Position numbers and translations under genes: made by a program
Notes under the pieces: generated by a model
What the model was told of the DNA's origin: nothing
The model's database searches: none
What the model saw: only the letters and a program-made list of their open reading frames with translations
Source: Gnetum montanum
Taxonomy: Eukaryota > Streptophyta > Gnetopsida > Gnetales > Gnetaceae
Assembly: GCA_015680685.1 (NCBI GenBank)
Contig: MNCI01025115.1
Span: forward strand, 57,939 to 121,938
DNA length: 64,000 nucleotides
Direction of reading: 5' to 3'
Shown: positions 1-11,310 of the stretch, in pieces
Layout: each line of letters starts with the position of its first letter
Numbering within the stretch: the first letter of the stretch is position 1

Positions 1-129
1 GCTCCACTTGAAGAATATGTCAAGGGTTGGTGAAATTTTCTTAGATTACCTTAAGGATAAGGTAACCTCCTGGGTGTTTGCTGTTTGTTTAATCGTGGGT
101 TTAGTGCATACACCCCAGACTCTTACAGA

Positions 130-1460
130 TGTGACATCATTGGGCAACATCCCTTAGGATGGTCATATTGACAAATCTCACATCCCCCATCATTGTCTAT
201 GTCTAAATCCACAACCTCTTCAATGATAGCAACCTTACCCTTACCCTTGTTACATGCATACTCAGCTTCTTTCTTTTTCCTCCTCTCTCAGCCACTACTT
301 TGTTTTCTAGACTCTTCTACTATTTTTAGAACAGTTTGAAATTTGTCATCTAGGGAGTTCCACAATTGATCCACCTTTGCTAATACTTTTGTTTCAAATT
401 TTTGAATGGGAAAAGTCTTTCTGCTCACCATCTCTTCAAGTGGTGACTCTTCTTTGTCTTCACAAAATCTAATTTCCTTCTTCCAGAGGGAAGGGTCTCT
501 GTTGTGCTCCTCCACACTTTCTCTTTTCCTCAACTCACCTTCCTCCTTGGCAACTTGCTCCAAAAATCTTTTTATTTGATGGGCTCTAAGCTTAAATAGC
601 CTTCCTTGGGCATAAGTCCCAAGGGTTCTTCATGTTTCATACCTAATCCCATCTACAAGATGGCATACTTGTTCCTTTTGTGAGTAACCATGGCCAGGGA
701 AACAATGTAATAATGAATAATATCGGCCCATGGCAGCATCCAAAGGTTTGTGTCCTCCTTGTTTCCATCCTTGAATATGCTTACGCAGGTTGGACACTTG
801 GGATTATGTTTGATACTTATTCTTGAATAGCTCCAACATGGTACTCCATCAACGAATGGATTCTAGTTCTAAGAACCAATACCAGCTTTCTACTTCCTTG
901 ATTAGTGTCCGTGGAAACAAATTTAGCTTTTGCCACTCATTTTCTATATTTTGCAAGGCACATGCATCGTAGAATGCTTGTAAATGCTTTTGAGGATCAA
1001 CATTGTATCCCCCTTCAAATCATGGGATGTTATTCATGTCTAGTCTTTTGATCCTACTATCTTTTTAGTGCCTTGTTGGGATCCTAATAGTCTCTATTAT
1101 GTTTAACATACTTTGGGTGGTGAGTAGGGGTTCATCGTGATCATGCTATCTATGGTGTCTATGATGCCTATAGTGTTCTCTACTCTCCCTTCTTTCATGA
1201 TGTGTCTTTCTAGAATGCCCTTGCCCCCTTTCTCTATTGTTTTGTCGATGATTTCTATTTCACTTACCATTACCCTCATGGTCTTTCCCTTTGCAACTAC
1301 ATTTAGATCCCAAAGGAGAGGGGGAATAAGATGATGGAGGTGAAGAGGAAGAAGGATTGGCACCATGACGGTGTTTGTCACCTTCTCTTTGGTGGTTATG
1401 GCCTTGATCATGGATATGATCAGAATGTCTGTCATTATCATGCATTCGTGTTCCTTTTTT
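130..1460 (-). pseudogene. degraded gag of Athila-like element Ath-1
   Basis: The minus strand encodes, in broken frames, a retrotransposon capsid protein homologous to the better-preserved copy at 14,386-15,661. Shared blocks include LQNIENEWQKLNLFPRTL (near 910-960), the acidic stretch DPSLWKKEIRFCEDKEESP (near 430-500) and a C-terminal CEICQYDHPKGCC (near 145-190). That last block is a CX2CX3HX3C zinc-knuckle-like motif, not the canonical CX2CX4HX4C. The longest open piece is 288-563. A His/Asp/Ser-rich N-terminal segment corresponds to about 1260-1445. Frames are interrupted by many stops and shifts, so it is not expressed as one protein. Confidence 0.8.
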
Positions 1461-2135
1461 GAACCCTTTGTGTCTATTGGTATCAGAACCTGGGTTATGA
1501 ATAGTTGAGTGAAGATTCTGATACTCAACTCCTTGACCAAAGTCAAAGAGAGGAACATTGTTTTGTGGAAAACTTCCCTAGACAAGTTCACCATCGTCAT
1601 TTTCACTTAGGACATACAAGACATCCTGAGACCACTTCCCCTTCACAGATTCATAATGTCTCTCTTGTTGTAGATCCCTCTGGCATTGTGCCTCCATGGA
1701 TCAATACTCTCTCAAGTCTTGTTCATGCACAATGTACTCTGATTGTAACTACTGCATACCAATTCGTGTGAGAGCATGAAGAAGCATGCTTGGGATTAAG
1801 TGATTGAGACGTAACACTATGTTACCTTCTAAATCACGCCATCACAGCTATTCATCCTGGTGGAGGATAAAGGTAAAGTATAATACATACTCATTAGAAT
1901 GACCATATACCATGCGAAATTGTTGGGGCATTGGTGGATCATCATGTGTACCCTGCCTCCAATTGTTCATGGTCTCAAACCTAGTCGATGAAGCACTTTT
2001 ATAAGAAGAAGGAGACATGATTAATTACTCAGTGTGTGGTACTCTTTTCGGGTGATTGTAGGATAGGTAACTTTAAGGGTTTGTTCCAATGATGGAAGGA
2101 TTTCCTAAGTTCTAATCATTGCACAAACAACAAAA

Positions 2136-2153
2136 TCCCCAGCAACAGCGCCA
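2136..2153 (-). other. primer-binding site, tRNA-Asp type
   Basis: The minus strand reads TGGCGCTGTTGCTGGGGA, one base inside the LTR end. It differs at only a couple of bases from the complement of the plant tRNA-Asp(GUC) 3' end. It defines the start of reverse transcription and the inner LTR edge. Confidence 0.85.
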
Positions 2154-2154
2154 A

Positions 2155-3057
2155 TGATGAGCAGCGAGGTACCCCTCTCCCCAACCATATGAATACGAGC
2201 GTGCACGTGTAGTCTGGTCAAACTCCAAGGATTAAGTGCTTATGCACCTACGTAGAATAAGGATGAGTTATGCAGTCATTGTCTTCCCAAGCTTACTTGT
2301 AAGGCAAAATTGTATGGTTAAGTAAACTTAAGGTGTATGATTTTTATGTTTTTCTTTTATATTTTCTATCTTGGTCTCCTAGGTGTGTGCAATGAAAACA
2401 TTTAATTAACCAATGGGTTTTGTAACTCTAATGTGAATCAAATCCTAACACTAGCATCCGTTCCCACTCTCCAAACACATCTTGAACCAGTGTAACACTA
2501 CTGGGATTACCAAACGCTAGTCGTTATTGGGTTACCAAGTGTTCCAAGTATGCTCAAAGTCGTCATGCTAACTGTGCAAATTTATTGATAATTGATAATT
2601 AATAATTCTATGAAAACAACATCAATTAACTACTGAAAGTATCAAATAACAATAAACAACATTAAACTCAATAATTAAGCTATTCTGAATATTGCAAGGT
2701 TTATCACAAAGTTCATCTTTATTTCTGGGCATAAGGTGTGCTCAGGTACACAATGCTCGAATAAAGATCCGTTCACTCTATGACTCCTACCATGAGCACT
2801 TCAAAATAATTCTAACTCTAGAATAGAAAAACTGCAAGAGTTTAAGGGACTGAAAAACTCCCCAAAACTAAGTGCTGTTGTTTCTTATTTATAGATAACG
2901 AGACAAGTTCCGACATCGCATGCCTGATATCGGGAATCCAATGCTAATATCACGTATCCGATATCACAAATCCAATCCAATGCTAATATCACTAATCCGA
3001 TATCACAAATCCAATATCGTGGATCCGATATCGGGTTGCTTATTTGGTGACTTATCA
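2155..3057 (-). repeat. 5' LTR of Ath-1 (about 0.9 kb)
   Basis: On the minus strand it starts TGATAAG at 3057 and ends CATCA at 2155, one base before the primer site. It aligns along its length with the LTR at 12,663-13,649. Both contain a U3 rich in GATATC palindromes, a TATA box, the AAGTGAACGGATCTTTATT-type block and the block around the CCCAGTAACGATTAGC-type sequence. Confidence 0.85.
2884..2893 (-). promoter_or_regulatory. TATA box in Ath-1 LTR
   Basis: The minus strand reads TATAAATAAG. The identical element sits at the equivalent place in the Ath-2 LTR (12,785-12,794), directly downstream of the GATATC-rich U3. Confidence 0.6.
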
Positions 3058-3087
3058 ATGTGAAAGTTGACTTTAGAGTATCATGCA

Positions 3088-4090
3088 TTAATAATAGTGC
3101 CACCGAAATGCTGTAAAACCATCCAGTTCTTTGAATATATCAACCTGCTGTACATTTCGATCGTTTATCATGATATCCAACACCGGCTGACCTGGACCAG
3201 TAACTCCAGAATCAATTTCAGCAAAATGAACCCAAGGCACTCGTATATACAGGCAGATGATATTCCAATGCGGAAGTAGAATCCAATGTCCTTGCAGTTT
3301 GATACAGATGAGTGGGAATGTATTCATGAGGTTGGTCGGTGCTCTTTACAGAGGCTTAGATTAATATGATTCATTTTGCCGCAATGCTACTGGTGAAACT
3401 TGCATCAGATTACCAGGCACGACCAAAACAATTAGTGTCGTTGCTAAAACCTGAACCAAAGGATACGGAACCACATGATATATGCCCGTAGTTAACCAAT
3501 ATGACATCCTCACCAGTTGAGGCACCGTTGTAGGATAGAGGATCAACTTGCACAATCTGTAGCAATGCAATTATGAGAGCATCAGTGGCAATATTGTACA
3601 GGCATACGGTTAAATAACCATCTTCTACGAAAGTTAAAAAGATCTGAATATGCTCCAAACTTTGAAGTTTGAAATGGTGTCTGGTCAAGGTGATTGCCAA
3701 CTGAACACCACAGTTCCCTCAATGGAAACGTCAAAGCTGGAACTCTGTTTTCTGCTATCGTAGTCATCATACACGAAGAACATTCACATATAATATCTTT
3801 CCTCCGGAACACTTACCGCATAGCAATTCTTTTTTCCCATCACAATTGGGAAAAAACCTCAAAGTTTTCTCTTCTTCTTGTTTAAAATTGTGAGGTTCAG
3901 AAACCAAGCCAGGAGCACCGCTAGAAAAAAAACTGTCCGATACCCTGCTTTGGTTTAACTGATTTGTGAAATTATTGAATCCACAAAACAAAAACAACAT
4001 GGCATTCTTTCGTTAGTTGGTGCGTTGAAACAATTACCATATGGATACTGAGATGAAGCCAGCGACAAGAGCCTGTGACAGTCCTCATCA
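3088..4090 (-). pseudogene. malectin-like/LRR receptor-type gene fragment, broken
   Basis: This is the only host-gene trace in the window. Reading the minus strand with several frame changes, I see SGAPGLVSEPHNFKQEEEKT followed by LRFFPNCDGKKNCYAV, then YDDYDSRKQSSSFDVSIEGT and VVFSW. After these come LTFVEDGYLTVCLYNIATDA, IVQVDPLSYNGASTGEDVIL with VNYGHISCGS, and VHFAEIDSGVTGPGQPVLDI with MINDRNVQQVDIFKEL. These are landmark blocks of the tandem malectin-like extracellular domains of plant receptor-like proteins and kinases with LRRs, which bind cell-wall or peptide ligands at the cell surface. No LRR, transmembrane or kinase segment remains. Homology stops near 3088, about 30 bp from the Ath-1 LTR. 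Frameshifts, stops and loss of both ends make it a pseudogene; whether the Athila insertion truncated it directly is inference. Confidence 0.78.
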
Positions 4091-5039
4091 ATCCACGATA
4101 AAGTTTATAAGCTTATAAGCTATGCAAGCTACCTAGCTTATAAGCTAACTTATAAAGTTTATGCAAGCTGCGTAGCATATAAGCTAGCCCATAAAATTTA
4201 AAAGAACATGAATTTTAAGATAGTTTCAAGGAAAAAAAAAAGAATAGCTTATTCTACCCTAGGCTTTTTACGCTAAGCTTAATTAGGCCAAAAATAAAAA
4301 TAAAAATAAAAGAATTCTTTATTTTTCTTTTCATAGGCTATGTGGGAAAATGGTGGGAGAATTGGCTAAACACATTGAACCTAGGCCTGAAATTGACCAT
4401 GGCCTCTACATGCTAGGAAATAGGAATTTTTGGCTTTTCTAAACTAGTTTTAACAATTTATAGCCTATTTTTTCCTAATTTTAACAATTTATAGTCAATT
4501 TTTTGTTAACTTTGACAATTTAAAGCTCGTTTGCTTAGATTGTTGCCTATTAACTATAAAATAGCTAAAAATGTATTAAATTTAATCAACTAATACTATT
4601 TTGGCCTTGTTTACCATATTTTCTTTGTTTTACCTTGTTTTCACCTCATTTTACCTTGTTTTGTCCATGTTTTAACCTTATCTAGCTAAATTTCACCTTG
4701 TTCTGACCTTGTTTTGGGCCCTACTTAGCCTGAGGTTGCTATGTTTTGGGCTAATTTGCATTATTTAAACATTTTTTTGGCAGTTATACCATGAAAATGC
4801 CACTTGATGTGGTCACATTATCATGGAGGGTTGAGCTAATGAGGTGTGCAAGTGATTTGACTAGCCATTGGAGCCTTAGTAAACCCCTCTTGTGATGTTG
4901 TTATACCAAGTTAACCTTGAAAACCTAAAGCTTGTGAGCCCTTTTGACCACATAACCCTAATTCTTTGAAATGACCTATTTACCATTAACCTTGAAGCCA
5001 AAAACACAACAAAGGATCCTTGGTTGAAATTCCCCATTA
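4091..5039 (+). other. non-coding spacer of element A with gypsy-LTR-like debris
   Basis: No convincing coding sequence. 4095-4200 has repeated AGCTTATAAGCT-type palindromic words like those in LTR A (6545-6775), so it is probably an LTR fragment. 4440-4530 holds about three copies of a 31-33 bp unit containing AACAATTTATAG. 4600-4730 repeats the word TTTTACCTTGTTTT/GACCTTGTTTT, which also marks the spacer upstream of RT in element C (59,550-60,100) and, reversed, element E (43,270-43,780). That places this stretch as the pre-RT spacer of a plus-strand Tat/Ogre-like copy. Confidence 0.55.
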
Positions 5040-5250
5040 TGTAATACAACAGTGAGGAGAAAACACCAAAACAAAGTTCCTCACTTAAACCCCAACTTGC
5101 CCAAGACATCATCTACAACCAACCACAAAGACCTCCACGCCCTTATTACATCTAACATTAACACATTTTCTCATGATCTTTGTTTGTCTTTGTTGACAAG
5201 TTTGAATGAACAATCGATGTTGACAACTTTTGTAGCCTATAACAAGTGAG
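5040..5250 (+). pseudogene. pol relic of element A (sequence just upstream of RT)
   Basis: The block starting AGTGAGGAGAAAACACC aligns with the sequence upstream of RT in element C (near 60,390 on) and, in reverse, with 42,870-43,080 in element E. The 65-aa open piece at 5052-5249 corresponds to the N-terminal pol linker (the 'DIxAFxxSYEDM' region of Tat/Ogre RT polyproteins) but has drifted. No RT, RNase H or integrase follows. It runs directly into a stop and the element's 3' UTR, as in E. Confidence 0.5.
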
Positions 5251-6377
5251 CTTGCATGACCTCTTATCTTTCTTTTTAACATCTCAAACTCTACAAACAT
5301 TGTACAAATTTGTAAAACAAAGTAAAGATCTCTTCTGAATCTACCAATTGTAAACAATTGTGGCCTATATCTACTTGTTGATTCATGTGGCCATATGCAA
5401 ATTCTTGTGATTACATGTACTCTTTAACTTATTTTATTGTCTTCTTGAAGTTGTGTTTGTAGGATGAAGCTTGAAGTCATAGCAAAGGTATGACTCATCG
5501 CAATGGTGAGTTACCATGTGACCTTAATTCATGAGATGTAGTTAGCTTACTTGATCTTACCAACAATGCTTACCTCAAATCACTTCTGCCACTCAGTGTA
5601 CATAGTCACTCCCCATGACCAAATTATAGCCCTCTATACCTTGTTAACACTAAAAACCTATGTTTGACATTCATGCACCATGGCCTTGTGACATCCTCTC
5701 TAGCATGCTTCACACTCAAGTTTGCTAAATGTAGCACATCTCATTTAGTGAGAAAGCAAAAATCCAATTTATTTAATGTAACACATCTCATTTGGTGGAG
5801 AGTCAAAAAGCCAAGTTCACTGAATGTAATATATCTTATTCAATGCGAAAGAAAAGTTTAGTCTTAGCAACAAAATTAAATGAAGGTTTTATTTCCTAGA
5901 AAAAGGTGGAGAAAATGCCAAGGAAGAAAAAAGGCTAATGTAGCCTTAAGATAAGCAAATTAATGTCTCTCTCTCTCTCTCTCTCGGCAAGAGAGAGAGA
6001 GAGAGAGAGAGTAAAATGGCCAAAGAAGCATTATTACAAGGTATTGGTTGCTCCTCACATTATCAAGTAGCCAACATTCCCTAGCATGAAGACTTCTTCA
6101 TTCAACAAGCATGTCACTAATGTTTCAATAGCCACGATGTCAACATATGGAATTCCTTTTTAACCCTCTAATAATTAATACAACCTTTATCTCATCCTAA
6201 GCTTCTAACATCCTATCATGATCTTATCTCATCATCATAAGCACTCCTTGGAATGGTTTAATAGCTATAGAATCAAGTGCGGATAGGAAGCATTAGTGAA
6301 AAATCCGAAGTGATTTTTTGCATTATTTTTTGATCTCTTTCAAGTCAATCCTCAAAACATCAACAAAGAGGAACCAA
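5251..6377 (+). other. 3' untranslated region of element A
   Basis: No coding sequence. It begins with a stretch ending in a splice-acceptor-like TGTAG|GATGAAGC near 5462, conserved in copies B, E and K. It contains the CCATGTGACCTTAAT-type and GACATTCATGCACCATG-type blocks shared with K (33,840-34,020) and, reversed, with E. It ends in a polypurine-like CAACAAAGAGGAACCAA immediately before the LTR start at 6378. Confidence 0.6.
5964..6011. repeat. (TC)n-GGCAA-(GA)n inverted microsatellite
   Basis: A CT run followed by CGGCAA and a GA run forms a near-perfect inverted repeat able to fold into a roughly 20-bp-stem hairpin. It lies in the 3' UTR of element A. Confidence 0.9.
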
Positions 6378-7555
6378 TAAAACACCTTAAGGAAAATATG
6401 CAAATTTTGCATGATAAGTCTTAGTGGCCAAATTTGCAATGTAATTGATGGAAATTAAAAGGTAGAAATAATTGTCTATTTTCCTAAGCAAAAATCCTAT
6501 AGCCTTTTTTTAGCTAAAGTTCTAGCAATATTTAATTTGTAAAATAAAATTTGTAACATATGAGCTATAAATGTCATTTAAGCTAGCTTATAAGCTGTAA
6601 ATGTCACTTAACCTAGCTTATAAGTATTCAACATCATTTAAGATAACTTATAAGCTGTAAATGTCACCTAAGCTGACTTATCAATTGTAAGCATCATTCA
6701 AGCTAGCTTATAAGCTATAACTGCCATTTAAGCTAGCTTATAAGCTATAAATCACATTTAAGCTAGCTTATAAGAGGCATGAAATGTAAATACACTACAT
6801 AGGAAACAAAACTCTCACTCGTTAGTGCTTATTAACCTAGAATTTTGGGTAGTGAAAACATTAAATACTCTAGCCTTTTCAGCATAAAAGCCAAATATAG
6901 TAGCTTATAAGTTGCATATTTACATCATGCACAACTTTTAATTCTCATACACGTGTATGAAACTATAATGTAGATTACAGCCTATTTAAGCCAGATTTAT
7001 AACACATTTTAGAACTCTTTGGCAAATCAAGTTCTTAGAGGGATATAGTAGAGCAGAGTTGTAGATTACATAGTTTTTCCAACACCATTGTTAGCACAAA
7101 TCTCTCTCAACAACAAGTCTTTACCAACATTTAAATTGTGGATTATGGGAAAAGCCATTACAACACAAACTCAGGATACACTCTACCATTTGCAATACAT
7201 TCCTAGGGAGATTTTCTTATTTCAAACTTCTCTAAAGTCTCCAATTTCTATCTTCTAAACTTGTACTTGCACAATGTTTTGGTTTTTTTATTACATTGAT
7301 ACAAAATTTGCAATTCTTTCTTTGCTTGTATTTAATGTTTATTCACTTCACTCTCATAATCTACCTTTATGTCTTGCATGTTGTAGCTTTCATTTTCCCA
7401 TTTTTATTAAATACACCCATCACAAATTTTTAAGTCCCCAAGAAATCTACCCAACCATTTAGGATGCCCTAAATCCTTTTTTAAGGCTTGTAGGATTTAG
7501 ATTAAATTGTTATGCTCTAGGATTTTTTGTTTTCCAACACCAAATTTTCTTAGTC
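6378..7555 (+). repeat. LTR of Tat/Ogre-like element A
   Basis: It starts TAAAACACCTTAAGG (family consensus TGAAACACC) right after the polypurine tract and ends around AAATTTTCTTAG. The 5' part and the 3' part (GGATTTAGATTAAATTGTTATGCTC-like) align with LTRs J, K, L, E, C and D. The U3 portion at 6545-6775 is a run of about seven diverged copies of an AAGCTAGCTTATAAGCT unit spaced about 35-45 bp. The exact right edge is approximate because a minus-strand gag relic joins there. Confidence 0.65.
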
Positions 7556-9265
7556 TTACACTTAGTGATCTCACATAGGTGGCCATACCTCTTACAAGCA
7601 TTCTATTATAGTTGCTTGTATTGAATCCTATTTCACTTAAGTAACTAGAGGGCTTGAAGGGTAGCTTGTTATTTTTGGACCTATCTTTACTTTCAAAATT
7701 AGGCTTATGTGGGTTAGACATAAAGCACATGATCTTAATAATTAGGGATTGATAATTGTATTGGTCTTAGGTTTTGTGGTCTTAGGTGCCCATGTGGTTG
7801 TTTTTTTTCTTTGGTCATAGTGGCCATGGCTACATGTGCTTATTTACCTTTGACCCTATATTGTTTCATATGTTGGTTCTTTTAAGTTACATAATTAGGA
7901 TTGTTACTAGTTTCTATGGCCTCTTCTATGTTCTTGACTTGGCAAATGGCTTGACTGAAAAATCTAGAATCTAAATAATATAGCTTTGATTTAATAAAAT
8001 TGTTAACCACGTCCTTGAATATGGCCAAAAGATGTGTTTCAAAGATGGGTTTGGGTATCTTGTCAAGAGTGGCATTTCATCTTTGGATAAACTTTTGGAT
8101 AGGCTTAAGGGACCTCTATCTCACTTTCATGAGTTAGTCTAACATTATTTTATGTTTTAAAATAGTTAACAAACTAATTTATTAAGTTGTCAATAGAGGA
8201 AATGGATCCTCTTGGTAGAAATTTATACTAGTCAAGAGGTTTTCTTGTCAAGGACATGGGGAACACATGCAACCGAGTATGAGATCAAGCTTTTTGTAAT
8301 AGCCATTTTGAACAAAATATTATAATATGAGCATTAGGATCATTTTCACCATTGTCCTTGGTGAAGTGCAAAATTGGTACACCTGTGGGAAGGATTATCT
8401 AGGAGAGATTGGGTATGATTAGGTCATCTCGATAAAAGTCAATGACCTTTATGGTCTAATTGGTACTAGCCTCAAGATTCTTAAGCTTTTAACTAAGGCC
8501 TTGGATTAGTTGGAAAGTTTGATCAAAGCTTTGAGACACTCCTGCTGGTTGCATAGGTTGTACAATTGGTTGCATGGGTGATGGAGTGGCTCAAGGCTAA
8601 GCTATAGACTATGGTATTGTTTGGATGGGCTAGTTACCACTACCAAAAGGAGGTTGAAGAAAGAAAATAAGGCTAGTGTAGTGGTTTGTGGGATAAAAGG
8701 GATGAAGGAAGCACAAGAATCATTTGGGACTTAAGATCCCATAAATTGGCTAGCTGAGATGATGAATGGTGGAGGCATGGTAGATACATTGTGGTGTACT
8801 TGTGCAAAGCAAAGTTGAGTGGAAAATAGGGGAGGTGTAAAAATGGAAGAGACTTGGAAAACTAGTTGGAAAGTTTGCCCTAAGGAAGTATTAGATGTTG
8901 GTTTCATGTTATATAAGGGACTAAGCATAAATTTAGGAATGGATGTTTGCAAGTTTCCTTCCCATTGACCTTCCTCCTTATACTAACCTCTAAATTCTTT
9001 GTGTTTCTCTTGTTAATGATCTTGGCTATATTCCTTACTTGCCACAACCTCCTCCTCATCATCTACCAACTAAGCTACCATGTACATGTAAGCATCTAAA
9101 ATCTCTATACTATTGTATGGGAAAGGAATGTATTCCTTCCCATTCCTATGAATGATTTCAAATTCATGTTTGGAGTCTAACTCCTTACATAAGATTTGAA
9201 GGCCAACTAGGATCTTTGCACAAATATAATTATAGCACTTTTGTGAAAGATTAGTATGCACTAGG
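7540..9265 (-). pseudogene. gag relic of a minus-strand Tat/Ogre-like element (F)
   Basis: The minus strand encodes, through many breaks, the same capsid protein as element B (23,566-25,800). The N-terminus near 9070-9261 reads YNYICAKILVGL... followed by KEYIPFPYNSIE, matching YNFICIKIQAGL... and HEFIPSPYDVIP in B. A central block near 8370-8470 matches VVDFYNDDPI...LPKGVSLP...DPNAHLIMF. Another near 7990-8110 matches PLKPVQKFIQRW...ETHLLAIFK...FIKSKLYYLD. No intact frame longer than 77 codons remains. The 3' end is lost at the junction with LTR A. Confidence 0.72.
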
Positions 9266-9299
9266 TCACATCCTAGACACCTAAGATATTACCTACGCT

Positions 9300-10062
9300 C
9301 CATCATAGTAAGGTTCTTAAGGTCACAGATGTGAGCAGATTGCTGGTTAGCTAGCATGTCTATAATGCGATGCAGTAGGATGGTAGAGGCAAGAAGCATA
9401 AAATATGTGACACCAATTGATTAATCAAGGTAAAATATGTTTTTATTTAATTTAATTTAAATTTTAAGATTTTTAATTTAATTTTTTTAATTCTAAATTT
9501 TTTAAAAAATTAAATGAAATCTCCTTGCGTAAAGCTACAACATAAGAAGCTATATCATGAAAGGTTGCAATGTATTTAGCTATAGCATATTTAAGTTATA
9601 GTATAAATAGGTTGTATCCTAAATAGATTCTAGGATAAGTAGCTTTTAGGGTAAATAGCTTTCAACATAAATAGCTTATAACGTAAATATTTTTCAACAT
9701 AAATAAGCTTCAATCATAAATAGCTTTCACCATAAATAGCTTTCATCATAAATAGGCTACAAGCATAAATAGCTTTCAACATAAATAGAAGATAAGCATA
9801 AGTGACAAAAATAAAGGATACAAGTGTAAAATAATGTAAAAGGCTATAAATTGTAAATGCAAATACTACAAACTGCAACTACAATGGTAGTGCAAGAGTA
9901 GCATTGCAACTGCAACTACAGTAGTTAATATATTTTTAATTTTTAATTTTTTCATTTTTAGAATATTTTATAGAGAGGTGATTTTAGGCTATTTACACTG
10001 CAGTTTAAAACTAGTTTTCAAGATAAGAAGTTGAGTAGAGGCCCCCCTTCTAGCACCAGAAA
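9300..10062 (-). other. leader and primer site of element F, with short tandem repeats
   Basis: Untranslated leader between gag (below 9265) and the primer-binding site, whose minus-strand sequence TGGTGCTAGAAGGGGGGCC lies at 10,040-10,058. 9590-9790 is a cluster of about nine diverged copies of CATAAATAGCTTTCA. The stretch 9430-9520 is extremely A/T-rich. The LTR that should lie above 10,062 is almost entirely displaced by the copia LTR starting at 10,073. Confidence 0.6.
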
Positions 10063-10072
10063 CTATAACACT

Positions 10073-11170
10073 TATTAATCTTTTGGTATGTCAAAACCTT
10101 AAGGAAAATGGAGAGCATATGATTTTTTTGTAGTGTTGTGTTTACATAGCAAGATTATGTGTAGACAAGGACTTCATAGAGATGACATCAAGAACTTGGA
10201 TTAAGATAAAAAAACATGACAAAGTTTGAGAACATGGACAAGGAACAAAGAATTCAAGTGCAATGAAAGATGTCTCCAATAAATAGTAGATGTCTTGGAA
10301 AAATTGAAGGCAACACGGAAAAATTGAAGGCAACACAGGATAAGATGTCTCTACAAAATAGTAGACATCTTTTTGGATAGAAATACATCTTTCCTTAGAC
10401 AAATACATCTTCCCAAAATGAAGGCTAGTTGCAAAAAGATTCCTTTCACTAGAAGAAGATGTGTTTTCAGAATGGAGGCTAGATGTAGAAAGACATCTTA
10501 GTCATGAAGAAGACATCTTCAGTTATCATTATCTAGCCATTACACAAACATCAAGGTAATTTAGAAAAGATAGCGACTATAAGAAGACATCATTCTCATT
10601 GGGAAATGAGCAAGCTTTGGTATTGTCATTGTGTAATCATCAAAAAATCATTATATTCATTATTATTTCTCATTGTACAATCACTTGTCTATTTGTAATT
10701 GGTCAAAGTCAATTGTGCCTCAAAGTACAAGGATCAACAAACTTAGTTACATTCTATGCTTGTGATTGCAATTCTCTTGTTGCTCTATGAGGTTGTGGGA
10801 AGGAATCTTGCCTAAGCTTATCAAGATCCTACAGGGTTGAGTATTGGTGTAGTGCCACAACACTACAGAGCAAAGCTCAAGTTATAATGGTAATGGGATC
10901 ATTAAAACCACATTCTACACTTGTTAGGACCTTGCAAGGTTGAGTATATTATTGGCATTAAATCACTCCTATGTAGAGCTTAGAGATTGTATAGGGTGTG
11001 GTATCCTTCAAACCATAATTTGGAAGGAATAAAGTTTAGAGGTGTGCTTGTGAACTACCCTCTAAGTGTGGACTACCCAACTTGGTGAACCACATTAAAT
11101 TTTATGTGTACCTTTTCTGAAAGATTTCTTTATTTGGGAAACTTATTCATCCCTTCCCCTTCTATGTTCA
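10073..11170 (+). repeat. 5' LTR of Copia-1 (about 1.1 kb)
   Basis: It aligns end to end with 20,794-21,859 and with the copy at 39,300-40,370. Shared blocks include TTTTGGTATGTCAAAACC at the start, repeated GAAGACATCTT-like words in U3, GGTAGTG/GTTGTGGTACCCTTCAAA in the R/U5 part, and ATTCATCCC near the end. The start is eroded (TATTAATC instead of TGTTGACC). It ends TATGTTCA. Confidence 0.85.
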
Positions 11171-11182
11171 ATGATCCTAAAG

Positions 11183-11196
11183 TGGTATTGGAGCCT
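11183..11196 (+). other. primer-binding site, initiator tRNA-Met type
   Basis: TGGTATTGGAGCCT is a two-mismatch version of the copia consensus TGGTATCAGAGCCT, complementary to the initiator tRNA-Met 3' end, 12 bp inside the LTR. Confidence 0.85.
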
Positions 11197-11310
11197 AGTA
11201 CTCTTGCACTCTTCATCAATCTCCAAGAGTGAACAATTGAAGGGGCTATCAACACTAGACATGCTTGGTCAAGAAGACTAATTATCTTCATTAACTACTA
11301 TATCCAATCT

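Larger units (their letters stand above)
1..3057 (-). mobile_element. Athila-like Ty3/gypsy element (Ath-1), left end outside window
   Basis: Reading the minus strand, the order is 5' LTR (2155-3057), a primer site complementary to the tRNA-Asp 3' end (2136-2153), an untranslated leader, then a gag relic running off the left edge. The same order, with clearly related sequence, occurs on the plus strand at 12,663-16,481 (Ath-2), which fixes orientation and boundaries. A tRNA-Asp-type primer site is typical of the Athila lineage. The LTR begins TGATAAG and ends CATCA; the flanking pentamer is ATGTG at 3058-3062, but the partner TSD lies outside the window. Confidence 0.85.

Noticed and set aside
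1103-1606. 167-codon minus-strand open frame
   Set aside because: Ile/Met/Thr-rich shadow of the His/Asp/Ser-rich gag N-terminus in the neighbouring frame (1260-1445); no independent similarity.
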